DNA from: Bdellovibrionales bacterium
GTDB lineage: Bacteria; Bdellovibrionota; Bdellovibrionia; Bdellovibrionales; Bdellovibrionaceae
DNA length: 64,000 nucleotides
Reading direction: 5' to 3'
NCBI GenBank assembly: GCA_018266295.1
Contig: JAFEAQ010000011.1
Span: 1 to 64,000 of the forward strand
The position numbers and the translations under genes were made by a program. This document shows positions 37,468 to 46,339 of the stretch, piece after piece; position 1 is the stretch's first letter, and each line of letters opens with the position of its first letter. The notes under the pieces are model-generated. The model did not search any database, was not told the DNA's origin, and worked only from the letters and a program-made list of their open reading frames with translations.

Positions 37468-37794
37468 ATGAAAGATATGAGAAAAGTACTCCATGATATT
37501 TTAGATGAAGATCTTTCTCCGGGCGAAGCCCTTAGAGCACTCAGGATTAAAAATGGGATTTCTCAAGACGATCTTCAAGAAATTACCGGCATCGCAAGAA
37601 CCAATATAAGCGCCCTAGAGAATGGACGACTTGATCTGACTGCGCATTACGCCGTCATTTTCGCCGTCGCACTAAAGACCCATCCCGCCGATCTCCTCTT
37701 CCCCAACGGCAAATATGAAAAAAACTCCGAAGTTCGGCAAATCGAGAAAAAAGCCGAAGCCTTTCTAAAAAAACGCGTTGCCAATGGGAAATGA
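37468..37794 (+). CDS. XRE-family antitoxin (HigA-like)
   Basis: The 108-aa helix-turn-helix protein has SPGEALRALRIKNGISQDDL, then QEITGIARTNISALENGRLDLTAHYAVIFAVALKT, a standard XRE/Cro domain at about residues 17-72, followed by a basic tail. The order toxin then antitoxin is that of higBA loci. It probably neutralises the (now broken) toxin and represses the promoter at 37104 by binding its palindrome. The start ATG at 37468 has AGAGG 5 bp upstream. A GTG at 37462 lies inside that ribosome site and is less likely. Confidence 0.85.
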   Translation: MKDMRKVLHDILDEDLSPGEALRALRIKNGISQDDLQEITGIARTNISALENGRLDLTAHYAVIFAVALKTHPADLLFPNGKYEKNSEVRQIEKKAEAFLKKRVANGK

Positions 37795-37803
37795 AGTGAA
37801 CAA

Positions 37804-38586
37804 CTAGCCGAAACGTCCTGTGATGTAGTTCTCCGTACGCGTGTCGTTCGGAGTCGTAAAGATCTGATCCGTATCGCCGAACTCGATCACTTCGCCCAAG
37901 TACATGTACGCCGTATAGTCCGCCGTCCGCGCTGCTTGATGCAAGTTATGGGTCACCATCACGATCGTGATTTCACGCTTTAATTCTGTAATCAATTCTT
38001 CGATATGTGCTGTTGAAATCGGATCCAAGGCGCTTGTTGGTTCATCGAGAAGCAAAATCTCTGGCTCCGTCGCCAAAGCACGTGCGATACACAGGCGCTG
38101 CTGCTGACCGCCCGACATATCCGTTGCATGCGAATTCAAACGGTCCTTCACTTCGTTCCACAGACCCGCCTGCTGCAAAGATTTTACTACGCGCTCTTCG
38201 ATGAAGCTCTTCTTACGCACGCCACGGACTTTTAAACCGTACGCCACGTTTTCAAAGATCGTCTTCGGAAATGGATTTGGCTTTTGGAAAACCATGCCGA
38301 TACGCATGCGCACTTCCATCGGATCAATCTCTTTACCCAAGATATTGCGTGCACCCGGATGAAGAACGATCTCGCCCTGGTAGTTCGCCGTCGCATACAA
38401 ATCATGCATACGGTTAAAACAACGCAAAAGCGTGGTTTTGCCACAGCCTGAAGGACCGATCAATGCCGTCATACGGTTTTCATAAATCGGCAAAGACACG
38501 CTCTTTAAAACCTGCTTAGGGCCATAGAAGAAATTTAAGTTTTTAACTTCCGCGCGCAAGGACGCCGGCATCTGTTTCGTATTCAT
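37804..38586 (-). CDS. pstB: Phosphate ABC transporter ATP-binding protein
   Basis: The 260-aa ATPase has Walker [10 protein letters not shown], the PstB-typical [10 protein letters not shown]-loop [20 protein letters not shown], signature [14 protein letters not shown] and Walker [14 protein letters not shown]. It powers high-affinity phosphate uptake with PstC and PstA. It is the last gene of pstSCAB. No phoU follows, unlike in many bacteria; the antitoxin gene converges 9 bp away. Confidence 0.96.
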   Translation of the reverse strand: MNTKQMPASLRAEVKNLNFFYGPKQVLKSVSLPIYENRMTALIGPSGCGKTTLLRCFNRMHDLYATANYQGEIVLHPGARNILGKEIDPMEVRMRIGMVFQKPNPFPKTIFENVAYGLKVRGVRKKSFIEERVVKSLQQAGLWNEVKDRLNSHATDMSGGQQQRLCIARALATEPEILLLDEPTSALDPISTAHIEELITELKREITIVMVTHNLHQAARTADYTAYMYLGEVIEFGDTDQIFTTPNDTRTENYITGRFG

Positions 38587-38589
38587 AAA

Positions 38590-39528
38590 TTACCACTTCA
38601 TCTTCTTGCGGAAACGGTAGCGGATATAAATCGCAATCCCGTTAAGCAGCAAAGTCATCAAGAGCAGGACAATCCCCGTCGCCGCCGCGTTCACGTGGAA
38701 CTCCTCTTGCGGACGCGAGAGCCAGTTAAACATCTGAATCGGCAAAGCCGTGAAAGGATCCTTCAACCACTGGAAACTCACAAAAGGAAAGTCCGGCTTC
38801 ACTGGCGACGTCGGCAAGAAAGCCACAAACGTCAATGCCCCAATTGTGATAATCGGCGCGGTCTCGCCGATCGCGCGCGACAGAGAGATAATCACGCCCG
38901 TCATAATACCGCCTGAAGAGTACGGCAGGATGTGATACCGAATCGTCTGCCACTTACTCGCACCCACAGCGTAACTCGCCTCGCGGATCGAGTTCGGAAT
39001 CGCCCGGATTGCTTCACGCGTGGTCACGATCACAATCGGCAAAACCAACAGCCCTAAGGTGAGGCCCGCCGTCAAAATACTGTGACCAAGGCCAAGCTTG
39101 TAAACGAAAATCCCCAGCGCCATCAGACCAAAAGTGATCGATGGAATTCCCGCTAGATTTAAAATATTCAACTCAATCAACTGAGTGACCCAGTTTTTCG
39201 GAGCGTACTCTTCCAAATACGTACCCGCCGCAACTCCGACAGGAATCGCGCAGAATGCGGTGGTCAGCATAATGCAAAGACTCCCCACCCAGGCCGACAA
39301 AATACCGGCACGCTCGGCAAAGCGCGAAGGGAAGTTCGTAAAGAACTCGTAAGAAAGTCTCGGCCCACCCGTCATCGCAAGATCAACGACAAGAGCCAGC
39401 AAAGTAATCAAAGCAAAAAGCAAAGACATTAGGCCCGCAAACGCAAAAAGACGGTCGCGGAATTTACGTCCTCGGATATTTCCTAAAAGCTCTTCCTGGT
39501 CGCGCTGAGGCGCAGTCAATGATTGCAT
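38590..39528 (-). CDS. pstA: Phosphate ABC transporter permease PstA
   Basis: The 312-aa protein has six predicted helices. The permease EAA loop is at IRAIPNSIREASYAVGASKWQTIRYHILPYSSGGIMTG. The N-terminal cytoplasmic stretch leads to a first helix (FAGLMSLLFALITLLALVVDLAM) and a long periplasmic loop with FFTNFPSRFAERAGILSAW, as in PstA. Only 3 bp separate it from pstB and 2 bp from pstC, so translation is coupled. It forms the inner-membrane channel with PstC. Confidence 0.95.
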   Translation of the reverse strand: MQSLTAPQRDQEELLGNIRGRKFRDRLFAFAGLMSLLFALITLLALVVDLAMTGGPRLSYEFFTNFPSRFAERAGILSAWVGSLCIMLTTAFCAIPVGVAAGTYLEEYAPKNWVTQLIELNILNLAGIPSITFGLMALGIFVYKLGLGHSILTAGLTLGLLVLPIVIVTTREAIRAIPNSIREASYAVGASKWQTIRYHILPYSSGGIMTGVIISLSRAIGETAPIITIGALTFVAFLPTSPVKPDFPFVSFQWLKDPFTALPIQMFNWLSRPQEEFHVNAAATGIVLLLMTLLLNGIAIYIRYRFRKKMKW

Positions 39529-39530
39529 CC

Positions 39531-40475
39531 CTAGCCTCCCGTCTCGGAGTACTTCTTACGAAGCCACATACCTAAAATATTAAAACTTAAAGTCACAATC
39601 AGCAAAGTTAAACCCGCCACATAGATAGAGCGATAACCAAGAGAGCCATAAGGCAAATCACCCATGCTAACCTGCACGATAAACGCCGTGATCGTGGCTG
39701 AAGGTTCCAGAGGATTCAGTGTCAAATTCGGCTGAAGACCCGCCGCGATTGCCACGACCATGGTTTCACCCAAGGCGCGCGAAATTCCCAGAATGTAAGC
39801 CGAGGTCACGCCGGAGAAAGCCGAAGGAATCACCACACGAAACACCGTCTGAAAGCGTGAAGCTCCCATGGCAAAAGAGGCCTCACGAAGATGATTTGCA
39901 ACACTTCTCATCGCGTCTTCGCTGAGGGAGCTCACGTAAGGAACAATCATGATCCCCATCACAAGTCCCGCACTCAGAACATTAAAGCCGCCCATTTCTG
40001 GGAAAACCTTCTGAAGCAATGGCGTGACAAAAGTCAAAGCGAAGAAGCCATAAACAACCGTCGGAACCGCGGCCAGCATCTCAAGAATTGGTTTTAAAAT
40101 TTCACGGGCGCGAGGTGCCGAGTACTCGCTCAAGTAAGCCGCCGTGATCGTTCCAAGTGGGATCGCTACCAAAAGTGCAATGAAGGTTGTCAGGAAGGTG
40201 CCACAGAGAAGCGGCCAGATCCCATAGTGAGCATTATCAAAAAGCGGAGTCCACTCGGTATCACCGAAGAACTGCTTCAACGAAACCGTTTGGAAAAATG
40301 GCAAAGCCTCCGACACCAAAATAAAGACGATCCCCACAGTGACAAGGACACTAGAGGCTGCAGCAGCGAATAAAATCGCCTCAATCGATCGTTCTTTTAA
40401 ACGACGAAGCCGCCGAACCGGATGGTTGGCGGCAGTGAATTCTGAAAGCTTTCGCGAATTACTACTTTTTGGCAT
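39531..40475 (-). CDS. pstC: Phosphate ABC transporter permease PstC
   Basis: The 314-aa protein has six helices. The EAA loop is MRSVANHLREASFAMGASRFQTVFRVVIPSAFSGV, and the early periplasmic segment FFGDTEWTPLFDNAHYGIWPLLCGTFLTT is diagnostic of PstC. The N-terminus is long and basic (RRLRRLKERSIEAI), which is common in the family. It partners PstA and is 12 bp after pstS on the transcript. Confidence 0.95.
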   Translation of the reverse strand: MPKSSNSRKLSEFTAANHPVRRLRRLKERSIEAILFAAAASSVLVTVGIVFILVSEALPFFQTVSLKQFFGDTEWTPLFDNAHYGIWPLLCGTFLTTFIALLVAIPLGTITAAYLSEYSAPRAREILKPILEMLAAVPTVVYGFFALTFVTPLLQKVFPEMGGFNVLSAGLVMGIMIVPYVSSLSEDAMRSVANHLREASFAMGASRFQTVFRVVIPSAFSGVTSAYILGISRALGETMVVAIAAGLQPNLTLNPLEPSATITAFIVQVSMGDLPYGSLGYRSIYVAGLTLLIVTLSFNILGMWLRKKYSETGG

Positions 40476-40487
40476 CGTTGACTGTAA

Positions 40488-41492
40488 TTACTGTACAGCT
40501 TCCTTTTTCATAAGTTCTTCGATTTTCAAACCGATCTCTGAGTGACCGCCGAAAACTGTTCCCAATTTTTTCTTTTCTACGTGGCCCAAGGCCATTTCGT
40601 ATACTTTAGCTGGGAGCGGAACATATTTCACCTGAGAAACGATGCTTGGAGCGTTCTTTAAGTAAAATTTTACGAAATCTTGAACTTCGGTCTTCTTCAA
40701 AGAAGCTTCGCTCACATAGATAAAGATAGGACGAGACAGTGGGAAGTAAGCACCGGTTTCCACAGTTTCTTTCGAAGGTGTTACGGCCTTGTTCTTCATA
40801 GGAGATTTGTCACCGCCCACAACTGGAACAAGCTTCAATTTACCTTTTGATTCTTCATAATAAGCAAGACCTGTGTAAGCCAAACCGTTTTTGTCAGCCG
40901 CAACACCGGCTGCTGCCGTATTGTGGTTTGCACTTGAAGCGTAGTCACCGCGGCTTGCTTTAGATTTACCAACAACAGCTTCAGTGAAGTAATCGAAAGT
41001 TCCGTTGTCAGAACCTGGGCCGAAGAGTTTCAAAGGCTGATCTGGCCAAGCTGGATTAACTTGTTTCCAAGTCGTGATCTTTCCTTGAGCTTCGGGCTCC
41101 CACATTTTTTTGAGTTCTTCTACTGTGATTTCTTTCAACCAAGTATTTTTAGGATTTACAGTGATTGCGATCGCATCGAAAGCCACTGGAAGCTCGATGT
41201 ATTTGATCCCCGCTTTTTTGCAAGTTTCCATTTCAGCAGATTGAATGGGGCGCGAAGCATCTTGAATGTCTGTTTCGCCGCGGCAGAATTTTTTGAAGCC
41301 GCCACCAGTGCCTGAAACACCCACAGTGACACGAACTTTGCCTTTTTGTGCCGCTTGGAACTCTTCTGCCATCCCTTCAGTAATTGGGAATACAGTACTT
41401 GATCCATCAATGTTGATCACAGACTGAGCTTTGGCGTGAACACCAGCAAACAAAAGAATTGCGCTAAATATTGCACCACTGAACAATTTCAT
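40488..41492 (-). CDS. pstS: Periplasmic phosphate-binding protein
   Basis: The 334-aa protein has a signal peptide ending near VHAKAQS. The phosphate site is seen in [46 protein letters not shown] and [19 protein letters not shown]. It captures phosphate in the periplasm and hands it to PstCA. The ATG at 41492 has GAGG 7-8 bp upstream; the longer frame start has none. A Pho-box-like repeat lies about 50 bp upstream, so induction under phosphate limitation is likely. Confidence 0.95.
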   Translation of the reverse strand: MKLFSGAIFSAILLFAGVHAKAQSVINIDGSSTVFPITEGMAEEFQAAQKGKVRVTVGVSGTGGGFKKFCRGETDIQDASRPIQSAEMETCKKAGIKYIELPVAFDAIAITVNPKNTWLKEITVEELKKMWEPEAQGKITTWKQVNPAWPDQPLKLFGPGSDNGTFDYFTEAVVGKSKASRGDYASSANHNTAAAGVAADKNGLAYTGLAYYEESKGKLKLVPVVGGDKSPMKNKAVTPSKETVETGAYFPLSRPIFIYVSEASLKKTEVQDFVKFYLKNAPSIVSQVKYVPLPAKVYEMALGHVEKKKLGTVFGGHSEIGLKIEELMKKEAVQ

Positions 41493-41543
41493 AGACACCT
41501 CGTAAATTTGCAGCCACAGTATCACCGTGATTTCCCTTCGTCT

Positions 41544-41561
41544 TGTTAGGGTTTTATTAGG
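41544..41561 (-). promoter_or_regulatory. Pho-box-like direct repeat upstream of pstS
   Basis: On the minus strand CCTAATA, AAAC, CCTAACA gives two 7-bp direct repeats spaced by 4 bp, the 7-4-7 geometry of PhoB boxes. The sequence deviates from the enteric CTGTCAT. It lies 52 bp ahead of the pstS ATG. Confidence 0.5.
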
Positions 41562-41678
41562 ATTATTTCGGGCTGCGTTATCACTTTTTACGCCTTATCT
41601 CGAATAAAGCGTCACCCCAAGCAGCCTCTAAAGTAAAATCCCCTCCTCGATGAAGTTTTACATTAAGATGTGATACCA

Positions 41679-42815
41679 ATGACGGAAAATAATGCCTTAA
41701 ACCATTTGAATCTATGCTTAAAAACTGCACGCATGGGCGTTTGGGAATCCACACTTTCTAAAACTCCTCTTGTGGGAGCTGACGTCAAGTGGGACGACGA
41801 AGTTCGTGCCATGCATGGTGTCCCTGCGGATTATAAGGGCGATGTGATGGAGTGGTACTTCAAACACCTCCACCCCGAAGATCAGTCCGATATCAGCGCA
41901 AAAGTGGCGCACATCTTTGATAAAGCAACCGTCGGAAGAACTGTCTCATTCACTTATCGCTTTATCTGGCCAAACGGAGACCTTCATTACATTGAAATGC
42001 ATGCAGGAGTCGACGGCCTTCTTCCTGATGGCAGACTTAAAATTTACGGCCTTGCTCGCGATATCACGCAAGATGTTCTCAGACAAAAACTGATCGAAGA
42101 TCAAAAAAACCGCCTCTTGAGCGCCTCTCGGATGGCGGTCCTCGGCGAGATCTCAAGCGGTATCGCCCACGAAATCAATAATCCTCTCACGGTGATTCAA
42201 GCGCGCTCCTTCCAGCTGCAACAGATGTGCGAAAACGGCAACCTCGATGCTGCAAAGATTAAATCAGCGGCGGAGAGCATCAGTAAAACCGGCGACAAGA
42301 TTGCAAAGATCATCAAATCTCTACGCGCGTTTGCGCACGGCCAAGAAAGCGATCCCGTAGATAAAATCAATGTGCACGAGCTCATTCAAGAGACCCTCGA
42401 TTTTTGCAAAGTTCGTTTCTACAATCATGGCATTGACGTGCGCCTCGGAGCCATTCCGGAGCACCTCGAGTTTGAATGCCGCCTGACTCAAATTGAAGAA
42501 GCTCTTTTAAGTATTTTCAATAATGCCCACGACGCCATCATGGGTCTTTCTGACAAATGGATTTTGATCGAAGCTTTTGATAAAGATCAGGACATCGAAA
42601 TTCACGTCACCGACTCCGGTCATGGCATTTCTGACGACATCGCTGACAAGATGATGCTGCCGTTTTTCTCGACAAAAGAAATCGGCAAAGGCATGGGCTT
42701 GGGACTTTGTATCGCAGCTGAAATCGTGAACAAGCATCACGGCAAACTGACCTACGACCGCTCAAGCCAGAACACTCGATTCGTTATCAGCATCCCTAAA
42801 GCACAACCTCGTTGA
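41679..42815 (+). CDS. PAS-domain sensor histidine kinase (orphan)
   Basis: The 378-aa cytoplasmic kinase has no membrane segment. Residues 10-135 are a PAS/PAC domain (MGVWESTL, then FTYRFIWPNGDLHYIEMHAGV, then YGLARDITQ). The H-box is GEISSGIAHEINNPLTVI, the N-box NNAHDAI, G1 DSGHGIS, the F/G2 region FFSTKEIGKGMGLGLCI. This is the NtrB-like HPK4 subtype. No response regulator or receiver domain is adjacent. It is divergent from pstS and could sense phosphate-linked redox or energy state, but that is only context. The first ATG is used; a GTG three codons upstream is possible. Confidence 0.9.
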   Translation: MTENNALNHLNLCLKTARMGVWESTLSKTPLVGADVKWDDEVRAMHGVPADYKGDVMEWYFKHLHPEDQSDISAKVAHIFDKATVGRTVSFTYRFIWPNGDLHYIEMHAGVDGLLPDGRLKIYGLARDITQDVLRQKLIEDQKNRLLSASRMAVLGEISSGIAHEINNPLTVIQARSFQLQQMCENGNLDAAKIKSAAESISKTGDKIAKIIKSLRAFAHGQESDPVDKINVHELIQETLDFCKVRFYNHGIDVRLGAIPEHLEFECRLTQIEEALLSIFNNAHDAIMGLSDKWILIEAFDKDQDIEIHVTDSGHGISDDIADKMMLPFFSTKEIGKGMGLGLCIAAEIVNKHHGKLTYDRSSQNTRFVISIPKAQPR

Positions 42816-42870
42816 TGTCATTTTGACTCCAAAAAAGAAGGCCCTTCATTTGCAATAACCCCCTCTGTGC

Positions 42871-42887
42871 GTGACTAAAAAAGTCAC
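42871..42887. repeat. Short inverted repeat before DUF4360 gene
   Basis: GTGACT, AAAAA, AGTCAC lies 18 bp ahead of the ATG at 42906, immediately before the AAGGAG ribosome site. It may be an operator or a 5' leader hairpin. Confidence 0.35.
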
Positions 42888-42905
42888 CTTGAAGGAGTTT
42901 TTGCA

Positions 42906-43607
42906 ATGAAACCGGCTTGGAAAGAATTACTCATCGCTGTGAACGGAGCTTTTCTGTTTCTGTTGATTCTGCTCGCGACAGAAATGGCGTTAGGTCAATC
43001 TGCAGAGGTGCCAGAACGCGCCCGTATTCTTTCAGTCCAAACCGACGGAACTGGCTGCGAGGCGACTCAGACTGCCGTGAGCCTTTCTCCGGACTTGATG
43101 GATCTTTCCGTTTTGTTTTCCAATTTTAATCTTGAACTCGGCGCCGGCACTCCGGACCCCAATAATATTTTGGTGAACAAAAACTGCCAGATCCGGGTTG
43201 AGATTGAAACGCCTGCAGGCTGGGCTCTGTCGGTAAAGTCGGTGGATTACCGCGGCTATGCACACCTCCCCGTGGGCGCCATCGCAAGGCACCGCTTTTC
43301 TTATCGCACGGACGGCATGCAAACTGTGATGCTGAGAGAAGCTCCGCTACAAGGTCCTCTCGATCAGGATTATTTTTTTCGTTTAGAACAATCCGCCCAG
43401 GAAAGACCGTTTACTCCGTGCGGTCCTCCGAACATTCGTCTTCGTTTAGGCTCGCACATGGTTTTGCGTTACCCACTCAAGGAGCAACGTCGTAACGGGG
43501 CTGACCGCGAAACTGCGATCTTGAGTCTTGATAGCGCTGACGTGAGCCTTAAGCAGGATTTCCAATTAGAATGGAAACGCTGTGGACGTAAAGCCGGTTT
43601 AAAGTAA
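42906..43607 (+). CDS. Secreted DUF4360-like protein
   Basis: The 233-aa protein has an N-terminal hydrophobic export segment (LIAVNGAFLFLLILLATEMALG). The mature part follows the DUF4360 layout: GTGCEATQTAVSLSPDLMDLSVLFSNF, then NKNCQIRVEIETPAGWALSVKSVDYRGYAHLPVGAIA, then CGPPNIRLRLGSHMVLR. The four cysteines could form two disulfides. Function is unknown; family members are small exported proteins in fungi and bacteria, including predatory bacteria. A consensus AAGGAG site precedes the ATG. It is followed after 10 bp by the histidine phosphatase, possibly co-transcribed. Confidence 0.8.
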   Translation: MKPAWKELLIAVNGAFLFLLILLATEMALGQSAEVPERARILSVQTDGTGCEATQTAVSLSPDLMDLSVLFSNFNLELGAGTPDPNNILVNKNCQIRVEIETPAGWALSVKSVDYRGYAHLPVGAIARHRFSYRTDGMQTVMLREAPLQGPLDQDYFFRLEQSAQERPFTPCGPPNIRLRLGSHMVLRYPLKEQRRNGADRETAILSLDSADVSLKQDFQLEWKRCGRKAGLK

Positions 43608-43617
43608 TACTTAAGGA

Positions 43618-44217
43618 ATGAAACGAAGCCTTTATCTTATTCGCCATGGCCAAACAGATTGGAATGTTCAACGTAAAATGCAGGGGCACACAAACATCCC
43701 CTTAAACGAACTCGGCCGCAACCAAGCGCGCTCGATTCAGAGTTTTTTCCTCAATAATCCCGTTGAAAAAGTATTTAGCAGTGATTTAGATCGTGCTTTT
43801 CAAACGGCGGAGATTGCCACAAGCTCCAAAAGTATTATCAAGCTAGAGGGCCTGCGTGAGGTGAATCTTGGCTCGATCGAAGGCAGCACTGAACCTGAGA
43901 TCGTTGCAAAGCATGGCGCAGAAGCTTGGCAGAGGTGGATTTCCTTAGACCCCAAGGCGAACTACGCATTTCCAGGTGGCGAAACTCACCAACAATCGCT
44001 TCAAAGAATCATCGATAATTTAAAATATTTGTTTTTGAATCATGAATTTAAAAAGGCCGCGGTTTGCACCCACGGCCTTCTGATTCGTCGCTTGGCTCAT
44101 CATTTGCGACCGGACTATACAGAGCTTTTACCAATTCCAAATTGCGGGATCTACGAAGTCGAATGGAAGGAAGAGCGTCTTCACTTCCATGGCTTGATTC
44201 ACGATCCTAGCGTATAA
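43618..44217 (+). CDS. Histidine phosphatase family protein
   Basis: The 199-aa enzyme of the phosphoglycerate-mutase-like branch has the catalytic LIRHGQTDWN (His9), an arginine in SSDLDRAFQTAEIA, the acid in LREVNLGSIEGSTEPEI and the second histidine in VCTHGLLIRRL. Members dephosphorylate small metabolites (GpmB, CobC and related); specificity is not visible. A CobC-like role is conceivable because a cobalamin adenosyltransferase is at 59713, but the genes are 15 kb apart. The 3' end overlaps the convergent lipoprotein gene by 11 bp. Confidence 0.87.
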   Translation: MKRSLYLIRHGQTDWNVQRKMQGHTNIPLNELGRNQARSIQSFFLNNPVEKVFSSDLDRAFQTAEIATSSKSIIKLEGLREVNLGSIEGSTEPEIVAKHGAEAWQRWISLDPKANYAFPGGETHQQSLQRIIDNLKYLFLNHEFKKAAVCTHGLLIRRLAHHLRPDYTELLPIPNCGIYEVEWKEERLHFHGLIHDPSV

Positions 44218-44770
44218 CGCTGACGCCGCCAGGATTAGCGATAAGACCATTCTTGGTTTGGCGAACCGGCACTCTAAAGACTTTGCCCGTTTTCATTTTG
44301 TAAAATGTCTGAGTAACTTCATCAGAAAGACTATTGAAGACCACTTGTGATTTTTGTGATTTTCGCGTTTTTGCTGCTGTTTTTTCTGCGAGGGCTTCCC
44401 CGGCCCAACCACACTCACCAACCTTCAAGTTTTCACCGCGATCCCCGGCAGGCTTGCTTGCCGAACGGAATTCGTAACGGATATTGTTTTGATCAATCAA
44501 ACCTTGGCCGTTCGTGCCCGCGCTCCAGTCATAGTGAAAACGCTTCTTGCTCGCTTTACAGATAAGATAATTATCAACAGACGCTTTCTTCGGAAGCGTG
44601 CGCGTGATTTCAATCGGTGCTTCTGGCTTTGCAGTTTCTACTGCGGCCACGGTGGATACTGGCGCAATAGCTGGTGGGGTGTTTGTTGTTACAGACGAAG
44701 TGCTTGCGCATCCGACGAGAGACAATAAGACAGCGGCTGATAACTGAAGTTTCAATCCTTGAAAAATCAC
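44207..44770 (-). CDS. Predicted lipoprotein of unknown function
   Basis: The 187-aa protein has a signal sequence with lipobox LSLVGC and a Thr/Ser/Pro linker (STSSVTTNTPPAIAPV). A small globular part (about residues 60-187) has the pattern YLICKASKKRFHYDWSAGTNGQGLID, then VGECGWAGEALAE. Two cysteines remain after lipidation. Location is probably the outer membrane. The start is GTG with AGGAG 6 bp upstream. I do not recognise the domain. Confidence 0.78.
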   Translation of the reverse strand: MIFQGLKLQLSAAVLLSLVGCASTSSVTTNTPPAIAPVSTVAAVETAKPEAPIEITRTLPKKASVDNYLICKASKKRFHYDWSAGTNGQGLIDQNNIRYEFRSASKPAGDRGENLKVGECGWAGEALAEKTAAKTRKSQKSQVVFNSLSDEVTQTFYKMKTGKVFRVPVRQTKNGLIANPGGVSVIR

Positions 44771-44792
44771 GTTGGCTCCTAACGCTAATAGA

Positions 44793-45536
44793 TCAAGGTC
44801 TATTTTCGCGTAGGTCTTTCAGAGCGTTCAAGCAAAAATAGCTATAAGCTAGACTGGCAAATGTCGGCACCACGACGAAGGCCAAGGGCAAGTAGTTCAT
44901 AAATCCTAAGATGATGCCCAAGACGTAAAGATAGCCACGATTTTCACGTTCTAGACGCTTGCGTTCATCCGCACTCGCATAATCCTGTAGCACATCGTAA
45001 ACAAAAATATTCTTATTTAAATACGCGCTTAAGATCACAGGGATAGCAATAGCAAAACCCGGCAGCAACCACAGCGGCAATGAGACCATCAAAAGTGCGA
45101 AATAGATGAATCCCACTTTCAGTGAATTCATGACGCTGACAAAGTTACTCCCACCGCGGAGTTTTTGAAGATTCGGGAAATCTTTCTTCTCAATGATTCG
45201 TAAAATAAATGGAAGTAAAACCATCGACACAAGCAAAATCGCGAGCAAATACGAAAATGGCAGAATCACCAGCATTGCGACAAGCATCATCACGATGTAA
45301 GAGACGGACGACAGAGTTCCCTCACTGAGAATCTGCCATTTCTGAGAAACGTATTCTGAAACCCATGAATGTTGAAAAGCACCGCTTGCGGTGGCAATCC
45401 ACCAAGTGCCGGCTGTGAAAAAAACGATTGCGGCAATAACGAGCGCGAGTAAAAAAGGCACGAATACTAAAATCAAAATCCTTATATCAAGACAAGCTTC
45501 GAAGGATTGTTTCAGCGCTCTAAAAACTTTATTCAT
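44793..45536 (-). CDS. EI24/CysZ-like membrane protein
   Basis: The 247-aa protein has four or five long hydrophobic segments. It matches the EI24 (CysZ, DUF540) outline: F.AL..SFEACLD at the start, FILRIIEKKDFP in mid-protein, FGILL-like LLPGFAIAIPVILSAYLN and the late LRENRGYLYVLGIILGFMNYLPLAFVVVPTFASLAYSY. CysZ proteins take up sulfate in gammaproteobacteria. In this phylum the substrate is not established, and no sulfur assimilation genes are nearby. It lies 22 bp after the next upstream minus-strand genes' end region, possibly one transcript from 47923. Confidence 0.78.
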   Translation of the reverse strand: MNKVFRALKQSFEACLDIRILILVFVPFLLALVIAAIVFFTAGTWWIATASGAFQHSWVSEYVSQKWQILSEGTLSSVSYIVMMLVAMLVILPFSYLLAILLVSMVLLPFILRIIEKKDFPNLQKLRGGSNFVSVMNSLKVGFIYFALLMVSLPLWLLPGFAIAIPVILSAYLNKNIFVYDVLQDYASADERKRLERENRGYLYVLGIILGFMNYLPLAFVVVPTFASLAYSYFCLNALKDLRENRP

Positions 45537-45553
45537 TGAAATTTTGTACTCTT

Positions 45554-46330
45554 TTAGCCGCCGGTTTGCAAGCGACGGTACTCGTCAAGAGCTGTGCGCA
45601 AACTCTGAGCCGTCGTTGAGTTTGACGGCATGCTACGAGCCAAGCCCTCATACCCCGGATAGCTCTGCGAGTTGATAAATGACAAGATCTTTTTCGCCGC
45701 CGCTTCAGATGAAAACACACTCCCCTGACCGAGAAGATCGCGCAAATAAGTATGAACCGTCGCTTCTTCCGAAGTTCCCACATAACGTTTCATCTCATTC
45801 ATGGCTTGATCGACCAAAAGAGGATCCGTAGTGTCACCCATGGCTTGAACGATGGCCTGCAAATTCTCTGAAGATGGCGGAAGAGCCGAGAACATATTCA
45901 GCGCCTGCTCTTGAACATACTCGTCATCGCTATTGATAAACTCAAGGGCCAAGATTTGCATCTCGCCTGAGTTCTTCGGATCAACACCGTATTTTGTACG
46001 ATAGTCATTCAAAAGACTTTTTAGCGTCTGCCCCACGGAGATTTCATAGGATTTTGGATCCGTGTGAGGATAGTCGCACTTTTCAGTCGTATAGCACTCT
46101 TTCGTTTCGCGAATTGCTTGAAGCAAAGCCTCGCGGTCGCTGACCGATTTCGGCTTTGGTGTCTCGGGAGTTTTTGGCTGAGACGATGGCTGACGCTGCA
46201 TCTTTTGCACCGGCTCGAGATCCTCCGGCAAGCTCACAGTCCCCGCAGGACGTGTACGCATCTGCCACGCCATCAGCAGGACTACAGCAATTGCACCGAT
46301 CGTCAGGCTTTTAGAGCTGTCTTTTTTCAT
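45554..46330 (-). CDS. Inner-membrane anchored HEAT-like protein
   Basis: The 258-aa protein has a single N-terminal anchor (LTIGAIAVVLLMAWQMRTR), a Pro-rich linker, and a helical C-terminal domain. That domain has repeating 30-residue units (MQILALEFINSDDEYVQEQALNMFSALPPS, then QAIVQAMGDTTDPLLVDQAMNEMKRYV), which resemble HEAT repeats. The domain faces the periplasm. The start at 46330 has AGGAG 6 bp upstream; the ATG at 46336 touches the AGGAG and is unlikely. It is 9 bp downstream of the transglycosylase stop, so they are probably co-expressed in cell-wall work. Confidence 0.7.
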   Translation of the reverse strand: MKKDSSKSLTIGAIAVVLLMAWQMRTRPAGTVSLPEDLEPVQKMQRQPSSQPKTPETPKPKSVSDREALLQAIRETKECYTTEKCDYPHTDPKSYEISVGQTLKSLLNDYRTKYGVDPKNSGEMQILALEFINSDDEYVQEQALNMFSALPPSSENLQAIVQAMGDTTDPLLVDQAMNEMKRYVGTSEEATVHTYLRDLLGQGSVFSSEAAAKKILSFINSQSYPGYEGLARSMPSNSTTAQSLRTALDEYRRLQTGG

Positions 46331-46339
46331 ACCCATCTC

